In this document: positions 7,928 to 13,527 of the stretch, piece by piece
Layout of the letters: each line of letters starts with the position of its first letter
How positions within the stretch are numbered: position 1 is the stretch's first letter
Position numbers and translations under genes: made by a program
Notes under the pieces: generated by a model
What the model was told of the DNA's origin: nothing
Seen by the model: the letters and a program-made list of their open reading frames with translations, nothing else
The model's database searches: none
Assembly: GCA_947375085.1 (NCBI GenBank)
Contig: CANCEQ010000068.1
Coordinates: forward strand, 1-13,527
Length of the DNA: 13,527 bases
From: Flavobacteriales bacterium
GTDB lineage: Bacteria > Bacteroidota > Bacteroidia > Flavobacteriales > Crocinitomicaceae
Reading direction: 5' to 3'

Positions 7928-10869
7928 TGAAATTATTTTCGACTTTTTTTTTACTAATATTTTCTTTTTTCACGTCTTTAGGACAAAATTTTTCGTTTGT
8001 TTCTTACAGTACATCTGCTGGATTACCACAATCTCAAGTAACTTCAATTATTCAAGATTCTAATGGGTACTTGTGGGTTGGAACTCTTGGAGGATTAGCA
8101 CGTTTCAATGGGAAAGATTTTATTACCTATTCATCTGAATCCGGGTTAATTAATAATAGGATTTCAACTCTTTCTTATATTGATCACAAATTATGGGTCG
8201 GTCATCAGGGCGGAGTAACTTTAATTGATAAATCGACCTTTTTTAAATGGTCACTTGAGGGAGATGATAAAATCATTAATGTTAAATCAATAATAAAGTT
8301 CAAAGGTTCAATTTATATAGGAACTAACGGAGGAGGTTTATTTAAAATAACTAAAAACAAATTAGTTAAGGTTTTCTTGCATGGAGATGATTGCAATTTT
8401 ATTAGAGATATGCAAGTGTTTAATGAAACTGTTTATATTGCTACAAGAAACGGGGTTATGTATACAAATGATTTTAAGAAATTAAAGTCATTAGATTCTA
8501 AGAAAGATTATAATGTTTCTGGAATTGATAAATGGAGTAATGAGTTGATTTTCAGTGTTTTTGAGAACGGATTGTTTACTTATAACCTTACAAATAAAAT
8601 TATTAATAAAATCAATCTATCAGCAAATGAAATAACTTTAAATAGTTTATTTGTAGATTCTAAAAATAATTGCTGGTTAAGTACTGAAGCAGGTTTTTAT
8701 AAAGTTGATAAAAATTCAAAAATTTCTTTTATCGGAGAACAAAATGGTCTACCAATTGGGATAATAAGTTGTGTTTTTGAGGATAGACAAAAAAATATTT
8801 GGTTAGGAACTCTCGGTAAAGGATTGTTAAGGTTTCCGAATGAAAAATTTGTTCATTATAATAAGACCTCTGGTTTTTCATCGGATTTGGTATTGAATAT
8901 AAATCAAGATAAGGAAAGAAATTTATGGTTTTCTACCTTTGATAAAGGAGTAATTAAAAAAAATAAATCAGGTAACTTTAAATTTATAGAATTTGAAGAC
9001 AATAGAGTTTGGTCGTCAGTATTAAATGTATATGGATCAAATTGGTTTGGTACAGATGGAGGTTTGGTTGAAGTTAAAAATGATAAAATTAAAAAAATCT
9101 ATTTTCCTTCTGACGGAATCCCTGGAAATGCAGTTACTTGTTTGTTTAAAGTTAATTCAAATCAAATGTATGTTGGAGGGACTGATGGAGTCTCATTTTT
9201 TAAAAATGGAAGTTTTCATCTTATTGAAAATTCTATTATACAAAAAATTGGAACTGTCAGAGGCTTTTCATTAAAACATAATGAATTGTTTTGCGCAGCC
9301 TCAAAGGGATTATTTATTTTAAAGAAAAATGTTTTTGTTAAAATAAATGAGATTAAAAATGAAGTTTATTGTATCGAAAAAGATAAAAAAAATAATATTT
9401 GGATAGGCACTGAAGAAGGCCTTTTTTATTATGATGGAGTTTCAGTTAAAAGAGTTGTTGTATCAACAAGTCCATCTTCAAATCTTATTTATTTTTTGAA
9501 TTTTCATAATAATAAAATGTATGTTGGTACTAATGATGGATTATATGTTATTTCAAAATTTAAAGATAAATTTCATTTTACATTAAAACATTTTGGAACT
9601 AGCGAAGGTTTAGTAGATTTAGAGACTAATCTAAATTCAAGTTTTTTTGATTTAAATGGTAATTTATGGTTTGGGACATCTTCAGGCACAGTTAAATTTA
9701 CAGAAAATAATTTGGAAGATATTAATTATAAACCTGAATTAAATATTAAATCAATTTTACTGAATTATAAATCTTTTGATTATAAAAAATATGTTAATTC
9801 ATTAGATGAAAGAGGGATACCCAACAATTTGACTTTACCTTATTTTAAAAATAATTTGATTTTTGAAATAGACGGAGTTTCATTAAAAAATCATGATCAG
9901 TTGTCGTATTCTTTTTTTCTCGAAGGATTAAATGATTCATGGTCGCCTAAAAGTAAAAACACTATAATTTCGTTTACTGATTTGTCTTCAGGTGATTATA
10001 ATTTAAGAATTAAAGTGATTGATGATAATGGGTTGGAATCTCTTGAGAAAAATATTCGTTTTACTATTAAGTCTCCATTTTATAAGACATGGTGGTTTTA
10101 CATTTTAATTATTATTTTACTTGGATTCTTAATTTATATCACTTTTCGTTTTAAAATTAAAAGGGAGATTGAAAAAAACGAAAATGAAATGTTAGAATAC
10201 AAATCTAAGTTAATATCACTTGAACAAAAATCATTGAATGCAAGTATGAATAGACATTTTATTTTTAATTCTTTAAATTCCATTCAGTACTTTATAAATT
10301 CTCAAGATAGGCTATCTGCCAATCGTTATTTAACAAATTTCGCTAAACTTATTAGGAAAAATCTGGATTCAACATCCGAAGATGGTAATATGATTTCACT
10401 TTCACAAGAAATCGAAGGATTGGAATTGTATCTTTCGTTAGAGGCAATGAGATTTAAAGATAAGTTTGTTTATTTGATAAATAAGCATGATATTGATACT
10501 GATTCTATTATTATTCCAGCAATGTTATTGCAACCATTTATAGAAAACAGTATTATACATGGAATATTACCTAATGAAAATTTTGAGGGCAAGATTACAA
10601 TTGATTTAACTGTAAATAAAGATTTATTGACAATTCAAATAGATGATAATGGGATTGGAATTAATAATAGTATTTTAAAAAAATCGAATAATAATGGGGA
10701 TCATAAGTCTCAAGGAATGGAAATAACGAACAAAAGAATTGATTTAATAAAAAAGATTTTAAACAAAGGTTTTGAAATAATTGGACCCTATCAGATATCA
10801 AATCAAGAAGCGGGTTCTTTTGGCACAAGAGTAATTATAAAAATTCCATATGAAAATTTGGAAGATTAG
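7927..10869 (+). CDS. Sensor histidine kinase with two-component propeller and Y_Y_Y domains (LytS/YehU type)
   Basis: A 980-residue membrane kinase that should phosphorylate the overlapping LytTR regulator. A signal peptide at 1-20 ends in SLGQ. Periplasmic propeller repeats fill about 25-640, each with a signature such as YLWVGTLGGLARF, NIWLGTLGKGLLRF, NLWFSTFDKG, NIWIGTEEGLFYYDG and NLWFGTSSG. A Y_Y_Y domain follows (about 650-717, YSFFLEGLNDSWSP to YNLRIKVIDDNG). One transmembrane segment spans about 723-743. A short coiled coil (745-772) leads to the His_kinase domain with phosphoacceptor His777 in NRHFIFNSLNS. The ATPase domain shows the N box LLQPFIENSIIHG (Asn874) and the G box DDNGIGI (906-912). 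It has no fused receiver or AraC domain, unlike the hybrid kinases of Bacteroides polysaccharide loci. The ligand is unknown. Confidence 0.95.
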   Translation: MKLFSTFFLLIFSFFTSLGQNFSFVSYSTSAGLPQSQVTSIIQDSNGYLWVGTLGGLARFNGKDFITYSSESGLINNRISTLSYIDHKLWVGHQGGVTLIDKSTFFKWSLEGDDKIINVKSIIKFKGSIYIGTNGGGLFKITKNKLVKVFLHGDDCNFIRDMQVFNETVYIATRNGVMYTNDFKKLKSLDSKKDYNVSGIDKWSNELIFSVFENGLFTYNLTNKIINKINLSANEITLNSLFVDSKNNCWLSTEAGFYKVDKNSKISFIGEQNGLPIGIISCVFEDRQKNIWLGTLGKGLLRFPNEKFVHYNKTSGFSSDLVLNINQDKERNLWFSTFDKGVIKKNKSGNFKFIEFEDNRVWSSVLNVYGSNWFGTDGGLVEVKNDKIKKIYFPSDGIPGNAVTCLFKVNSNQMYVGGTDGVSFFKNGSFHLIENSIIQKIGTVRGFSLKHNELFCAASKGLFILKKNVFVKINEIKNEVYCIEKDKKNNIWIGTEEGLFYYDGVSVKRVVVSTSPSSNLIYFLNFHNNKMYVGTNDGLYVISKFKDKFHFTLKHFGTSEGLVDLETNLNSSFFDLNGNLWFGTSSGTVKFTENNLEDINYKPELNIKSILLNYKSFDYKKYVNSLDERGIPNNLTLPYFKNNLIFEIDGVSLKNHDQLSYSFFLEGLNDSWSPKSKNTIISFTDLSSGDYNLRIKVIDDNGLESLEKNIRFTIKSPFYKTWWFYILIIILLGFLIYITFRFKIKREIEKNENEMLEYKSKLISLEQKSLNASMNRHFIFNSLNSIQYFINSQDRLSANRYLTNFAKLIRKNLDSTSEDGNMISLSQEIEGLELYLSLEAMRFKDKFVYLINKHDIDTDSIIIPAMLLQPFIENSIIHGILPNENFEGKITIDLTVNKDLLTIQIDDNGIGINNSILKKSNNNGDHKSQGMEITNKRIDLIKKILNKGFEIIGPYQISNQEAGSFGTRVIIKIPYENLED

Positions 10870-10888
10870 ATTTATTTACATATATTTG
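10857..10888 (+). promoter_or_regulatory. Bacteroidota-type promoter for the small lipoprotein gene
   Basis: TTTG (10857-10860), a 20-base spacer, then TATATTTG (10881-10888), an exact match to the TAnnTTTG -7 consensus. This is the best promoter in the window. Transcription should begin near 10893, giving a leader of about 15 bases before the ATG at 10909. The -33 element lies inside the last codons of the kinase gene, so the lipoprotein gene is probably transcribed on its own besides any read-through. Confidence 0.75.
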
Positions 10889-10908
10889 TTCAATAAATTT
10901 TTGTTATT

Positions 10909-11187
10909 ATGAAAACTGCATTTAAAATAGCTTCTATCATCTTTGCACTTGTTTTAGTGTCATGTGAGAAAGCTGTTATTGTGCCTTTAAATAATGATTC
11001 AAACGTTGAAAACAAGAGATCATTTCATGTAAATTTGACAGAGCCTGTTTCAGATGATGTAGATGGTTCTGGAATTACAGATCCAAACTATAGAAATAAG
11101 AGAATTACTAACGACGTAGTAGATGGACCTAATATTACTGACCCTAAAGAGTCAGGAAATGCAAATGCCAAAAAGCCGAAAAAATAA
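10909..11187 (+). CDS. Small repeat-containing lipoprotein
   Basis: A 92-residue protein with a lipoprotein signal: MKTAFK, hydrophobic 7-17 and lipobox LVSC with Cys19. The mature part of about 74 residues is hydrophilic and probably disordered. Two copies of a motif occur with a 20-residue period: DVDGSGITDP (50-59) and VVDGPNITDP (70-79). The C-terminus is a lysine tail (NAKKPKK). I do not recognise a family. The gene has its own promoter, with the exact -7 match, and its own strong terminator, so it is a monocistronic unit and may be well expressed. It directly follows the two-component system, a position that would suit a target or accessory factor, but nothing in the sequence proves this. 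Confidence 0.8.
   Translation: MKTAFKIASIIFALVLVSCEKAVIVPLNNDSNVENKRSFHVNLTEPVSDDVDGSGITDPNYRNKRITNDVVDGPNITDPKESGNANAKKPKK
11056..11145 (+). repeat. Two-copy coding repeat VDGxxITDP in the small lipoprotein
   Basis: The codons for residues 50-59 (11056-11085) and 70-79 (11116-11145) encode near-identical decapeptides. The shared DNA core is gtagatgg, and the rest has diverged at silent and replacement positions. The repeat is therefore old and kept at protein level, not a recent slippage event. Confidence 0.6.
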
Positions 11188-11209
11188 TTTGTAAATTTTA
11201 AATATATTT

Positions 11210-11239
11210 AATCCCGTTTTTTAACGGGATTTTTTTTTT
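11210..11239 (+). terminator. Intrinsic terminator after the small lipoprotein gene
   Basis: A perfect 9-bp stem aatcccgtt (11210-11218) and aacgggatt (11223-11231) with a TTTT loop, followed by an unbroken T run to 11239. This is a textbook rho-independent terminator, 22 bases after the lipoprotein stop. It ends only 14 bases before the paaG start codon, so it also sits in front of that operon. Confidence 0.92.
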
Positions 11240-11253
11240 GATTTTTTTTAAAT

Positions 11254-12027
11254 ATGGAAATAGTAGTAAATAACATAGATGGAGTTTGTGAAATTAAATT
11301 GAATAGACCTGAGGTTTTTAATTCATTTAATAAAGTAATGGCTTTACAATTGCAATCTGTTCTTGATGATTGTTATAGTGATGAAAATGTAAGAGTTGTC
11401 GTTTTGACAGGTGAGGGCAAGGCATTTTGTGCCGGTCAAGATTTGGCAGAAGCAACTGATCCAAATGGTCCAGAATTAAGTTCAATTGTTAGAGATCATT
11501 ATAACCCAATAATAGAAAAAATTAGAAACTTAGAAAAACCAGTAATCGCTGCGGTAAATGGAGTTGCGGCTGGTGCTGGTGCTAATATTGCTTTGGCGTG
11601 TGATATCGTTTTCGCTAAAAAAAGTGCATCTTTTATACAGGCTTTTTCAAAAATTGGGTTGATACCAGATTCAGGAGGGACTTTTTTTTTGCCAAGAATA
11701 ATTGGAGTTCAAAAAGCACTAGCTTTAATGATGACTGGAGATAAAGTGACAGCTGATGAAGCTGAGTCATTAAATATGATTTATAAGTCAGTAGAAGATG
11801 AAGATTTTGATAAAGTTGTACTTGATTTTATTTCAAAAATTGCTATAATGCCTACTAAAGCTTTGGGGTTAACTAAAAAGGCTGTAAATAGCAGTTTAAA
11901 CAATGATTTGAGTACGCAATTGAAATTAGAAGAATTGTTACAAACAGAAGCAGGCGCAACAAATGACTTTAAAGAAGGGGTAAATGCCTTCTTAGAAAAA
12001 AGAAAACCTGTTTTTAAAGGGAATTAA
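11254..12027 (+). CDS. paaG: Enoyl-CoA hydratase/isomerase, PaaG type
   Basis: A crotonase-fold cytoplasmic enzyme of 257 residues. PaaG isomerises 2-(1,2-epoxy-1,2-dihydrophenyl)acetyl-CoA to an oxepin in phenylacetate breakdown and also acts on later unsaturated CoA esters. The oxyanion-hole segments are FCAGQDL (about 67-73) and NGVAAGAGAN (about 103-112). LIPDSGG carries Asp139, which matches the catalytic Asp of E. coli PaaG, whereas ordinary enoyl-CoA hydratases have Gly in that place and Glu elsewhere. Overall likeness to E. coli PaaG is strong from end to end (LNRPE.FNSFN, YNP, AFSKIGLIPD, EGVNAFLEKR.P.F.G). paaH follows after 4 bases. No promoter is evident: a terminator ends 14 bases before the start codon. 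A general enoyl-CoA hydratase is the alternative. Confidence 0.88.
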   Translation: MEIVVNNIDGVCEIKLNRPEVFNSFNKVMALQLQSVLDDCYSDENVRVVVLTGEGKAFCAGQDLAEATDPNGPELSSIVRDHYNPIIEKIRNLEKPVIAAVNGVAAGAGANIALACDIVFAKKSASFIQAFSKIGLIPDSGGTFFLPRIIGVQKALALMMTGDKVTADEAESLNMIYKSVEDEDFDKVVLDFISKIAIMPTKALGLTKKAVNSSLNNDLSTQLKLEELLQTEAGATNDFKEGVNAFLEKRKPVFKGN

Positions 12028-12031
12028 ATTT

Positions 12032-13183
12032 ATGAATAGATCTAAAATTGGAGTATTAGGAGCAGGAACAATGGGAGCTGGAATTGCTCAAGTTGCAGCT
12101 CAAGCTGGTCACAGAGTTGTTTTAGTTGATTCAAATGAGGAAACTTTAAATAAAGCTAAAAATAATTATGAGAAAATATTTTCACGATTAGTTGAAAAGG
12201 ATAAATTGACAAATATTCAAATGGCTGATATACTTAATAAGATAAGTTATAGTAGTTCTATAGAATCATTTTCAAATTGTGGTGTAGTAATTGAAGCTAT
12301 TATTGAGAAAATCGAAATAAAACACCAGGTTTTTCGTGAGTTAGAATCGGTGGTTTCAGAAGAATGTATTCTAGCTTCAAATACTTCTTCATTATCGATT
12401 GCTTCGATCGGTTCAGTTTTAAAAAAATCGGATAGAATTATTGGTATTCATTTTTTTAATCCAGCACCCTTAATGTCATTAGTTGAAATTATACCATCAG
12501 TACAGACTTCTAATGAAGTGTTGCAATACTCGAAATCATTGATTGATAGTTGGGGTAAGCTGGCTGTAATTGCTAAAGATACTCCTGGTTTTATTGTGAA
12601 TAGAGTCGCAAGACCCTATTATGGTGAGGCCTTAAGAATTTATGAAGAAGGTATTGCTGATTTCGCAACCATCGATTGGGTAATGACTGAAATTGGAGGG
12701 TTTAAAATGGGCCCTTTTACTTTAATGGATTATATAGGAAACGATATAAATTATGCTGTAACCGAATCAGTTTTTTCATCCTTTTATTTTGACCCAAGAT
12801 TTAAACCTTCATTTACTCAAAAAAGACATTTCGAAGCTGGGTTTTTAGGTAGGAAATCTGGTAGAGGGTATTTTGATTATACGGAAGGTGTTGAACAACC
12901 CTTGCCTCAAAAAGATTTAGAAAAAGGGAAGTTGATTTTTGAAAGAATCATTTCTATGTTAATAAATGAAGCGTTTGATGCATTATTTATGAATGTTGCA
13001 TCAAAAGAAGATATTGAAACTGCAATGACTAAAGGGGTGAACTATCCAAAAGGTTTATTTCAATGGGCTGATGAATTAGGATTAGAAAAAGTTTTAAGTA
13101 TTCTTTCAGGATTATTTGATGAATATGGAGAAGATAGGTATAGACCAAATCCACTTTTAAAAAGAATTGTTAGGGGAAATTAA
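12032..13183 (+). CDS. paaH: 3-hydroxyacyl-CoA dehydrogenase, PaaH type
   Basis: Oxidises a 3-hydroxyacyl-CoA with NAD+. In phenylacetate catabolism PaaH acts on 3-hydroxyadipyl-CoA. The NAD-binding motif GAGTMGAGIA begins at Gly10. Catalytic residues are visible as Ser in NTSSLSI, His140 in GIHFFNPAP and Asn190 in TPGFIVNR. Two C-terminal helical domains follow: the first at about 185-285 (VARPYYGEALRIYEEG, LMDYIGNDINYAVTES), then a second copy from about 300 (MLINEAFDALFMNVASKED, KGVNYPKGLFQWADELG) ending in YGEDRYRPNPLL. At 383 residues it is longer than the single-domain 3-hydroxybutyryl-CoA dehydrogenases (about 285) but shorter than E. coli PaaH (475), lacking most of the insert between the two helical domains. 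It is co-transcribed with paaG across a 4-base gap. Confidence 0.88.
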   Translation: MNRSKIGVLGAGTMGAGIAQVAAQAGHRVVLVDSNEETLNKAKNNYEKIFSRLVEKDKLTNIQMADILNKISYSSSIESFSNCGVVIEAIIEKIEIKHQVFRELESVVSEECILASNTSSLSIASIGSVLKKSDRIIGIHFFNPAPLMSLVEIIPSVQTSNEVLQYSKSLIDSWGKLAVIAKDTPGFIVNRVARPYYGEALRIYEEGIADFATIDWVMTEIGGFKMGPFTLMDYIGNDINYAVTESVFSSFYFDPRFKPSFTQKRHFEAGFLGRKSGRGYFDYTEGVEQPLPQKDLEKGKLIFERIISMLINEAFDALFMNVASKEDIETAMTKGVNYPKGLFQWADELGLEKVLSILSGLFDEYGEDRYRPNPLLKRIVRGN

Positions 13184-13203
13184 TTATTCCCATATTTATT
13201 ATG

Positions 13204-13249
13204 AATCGTTGTATTGAAATTTAATTTTGATACAACGATTTTTTGTTTT
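13204..13249 (+). terminator. Intrinsic terminator of the paaGH operon
   Basis: A perfect 11-bp stem, aatcgttgtat (13204-13214) with atacaacgatt (13230-13240), extends inward through two G-U pairs and four A-U pairs to a TTA loop, about 17 pairs in all. It is followed by TTTTGTTTT. It lies 20 bases after the paaH stop and separates the operon from the ribosomal gene region. Confidence 0.88.
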
Positions 13250-13284
13250 ATATTTAAACAAATGTCATATGATTTGAGCTTTTA

Positions 13285-13311
13285 TTTTTTGAATTTGTCG
13301 AATTCAAAAAA
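13285..13311. repeat. AT-rich perfect inverted repeat upstream of rpsL
   Basis: ttttttgaatt (13285-13295) pairs perfectly with aattcaaaaaa (13301-13311) around the loop tgtcg. In both directions the T run comes before the stem, so it is not a terminator on either strand. The role is unknown. It lies upstream of the presumed rpsL promoter. Confidence 0.55.
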
Positions 13312-13325
13312 AAAGATACACACAC

Positions 13326-13360
13326 TTAAATGTGAAAAAAATTAGTTTTTTCGCATTTAA
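13326..13360. repeat. 15-bp hairpin upstream of the rpsL promoter
   Basis: ttaaatgtgaaaaaa (13326-13340) pairs with ttttttcgcatttaa (13346-13360), with a single G-U pair and the loop attag. It ends 24 bases before the likely -7 element of rpsL, so it covers the place where upstream promoter contacts would fall. It could be a cruciform-prone or bent A-tract site, a regulator site, or a second block to read-through from paaGH. Confidence 0.55.
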
Positions 13361-13384
13361 TCTAGGTATATCAAATAAATATCA

Positions 13385-13392
13385 TATCTTTG
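13385..13392 (+). promoter_or_regulatory. -7 element of the rpsL promoter
   Basis: TATCTTTG is an exact match to TAnnTTTG and is followed by CATTCCC. No good TTTG is found at the usual 19-21 bases upstream, so the -33 element is poor or replaced by upstream A/T tracts. Transcription should begin close to 13397, leaving a leader of about 53 bases before rpsL. Confidence 0.6.
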
Positions 13393-13396
13393 CATT

Positions 13397-13414
13397 CCCA
13401 AAAAGTATTTTGGG
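13397..13414 (+). promoter_or_regulatory. Leader hairpin of rpsL
   Basis: cccaaaa (13397-13403) pairs perfectly with ttttggg (13408-13414) around the loop agta. It would lie at the very 5' end of the rpsL message if transcription begins where the -7 element predicts. Ribosomal protein leaders often hold such structures for feedback control, and a 5' hairpin can also protect a message from decay. No T run follows, so it is not a terminator. Confidence 0.5.
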
Positions 13415-13449
13415 GTGTTTTATTTATTCACAAAAGTTAACAGGTTAGT

Positions 13450-13527
13450 ATGCCAACTATTCAACAATTAGTACGCAAAGGCAGAACTGCAGTGGTAAAA
13501 AAGAGCAAGTCAGCTGCACTTGATTCT
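13450..13527 (+). CDS. rpsL: Ribosomal protein S12, N-terminal 26 residues (3' end cut by window)
   Basis: S12 of the small ribosomal subunit, which takes part in decoding and is the streptomycin target region. The visible N-terminus, MPTIQQLVRKGR followed by VKKSKSAALDS, is typical of S12 in Bacteroidota. The start is fixed by that N-terminus. The conserved decoding loops lie beyond the window. rpsL usually opens the str operon (rpsG, fusA and others follow), which cannot be seen here. The 266 bases before it hold the paaGH terminator, two AT hairpins, a -7 element and a leader hairpin. Confidence 0.95.
   Translation, partial: MPTIQQLVRKGRTAVVKKSKSAALDS

Noticed and set aside
9026..9274. 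Plus-strand open frame of 82 codons within the kinase gene
   Set aside because: Out-of-frame reading of the propeller repeats, with unnatural Leu/Lys/Met-rich composition.
11056..11091. EF-hand-like calcium loop in the small lipoprotein (DVDGSGITD)
   Set aside because: The spacing is off: the conserved hydrophobic residue falls at loop position 7 instead of 8, position 12 is Tyr instead of Glu, and the second copy lacks the acidic residues.
13285..13311. Second terminator upstream of rpsL
   Set aside because: The stem is followed by an A run on the plus strand and by an A-rich stretch on the minus strand, so no U tail would form in either direction.

Overview
The window looks like a chromosomal stretch of a member of the Bacteroidota, probably a flavobacterium-like marine or freshwater organism. 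The signs are a very AT-rich sequence, genes mostly without Shine-Dalgarno sites, promoter elements of the Bacteroidota type (TTTG around -33 and TAnnTTTG around -7), a LytTR regulator paired with a beta-propeller/Y_Y_Y sensor kinase, and an S12 N-terminus of the Bacteroidota kind. The genus cannot be fixed from this sequence alone. There is no sign of phage, transposon, CRISPR, tRNA or rRNA.

Layout. (1) 1-2391: the C-terminal two thirds of cobalamin-dependent methionine synthase (metH), cut by the left edge. (2) 2494-2967: rnhA, RNase HI. (3) 2964-4770: three minus-strand genes. These are a CTP-synthase-like glutamine amidotransferase domain protein that has lost its whole catalytic triad, a 212-residue lipoprotein and a 107-residue protein of unknown function. 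The first is convergent with rnhA and shares its stop bases. (4) 4915-7010: a plus-strand pair, Xaa-Pro aminopeptidase (pepP-like) and an alpha/beta hydrolase. (5) 7148-10869: a two-component system in which a LytTR response regulator overlaps by one base a 980-residue periplasmic-propeller histidine kinase. (6) 10909-11187: a small repeat-containing lipoprotein with its own promoter and a strong terminator. (7) 11254-13183: paaG and paaH homologues (2-epoxy-phenylacetyl-CoA isomerase/enoyl-CoA hydratase and 3-hydroxyacyl-CoA dehydrogenase), closed by a long hairpin terminator. (8) 13184-13527: a hairpin-rich control region leading into rpsL (ribosomal protein S12), cut by the right edge.

How the genes work together. 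The two-component pair is the clearest functional unit: propeller and Y_Y_Y domains outside, one membrane segment, and a LytS-type kinase facing a LytTR DNA-binding regulator. PaaG and PaaH catalyse neighbouring steps of phenylacetyl-CoA catabolism or related acyl-CoA oxidation and are translated as a pair with a 4-base gap. The other genes are housekeeping or unknown. No clearly new multi-gene system is visible. The most unusual items are the catalytically dead amidotransferase-like protein with a Cys-rich site, two palindromes in the 4.3-4.9 kb region, the terminator placed right before the paaG start, and the string of hairpins before rpsL.
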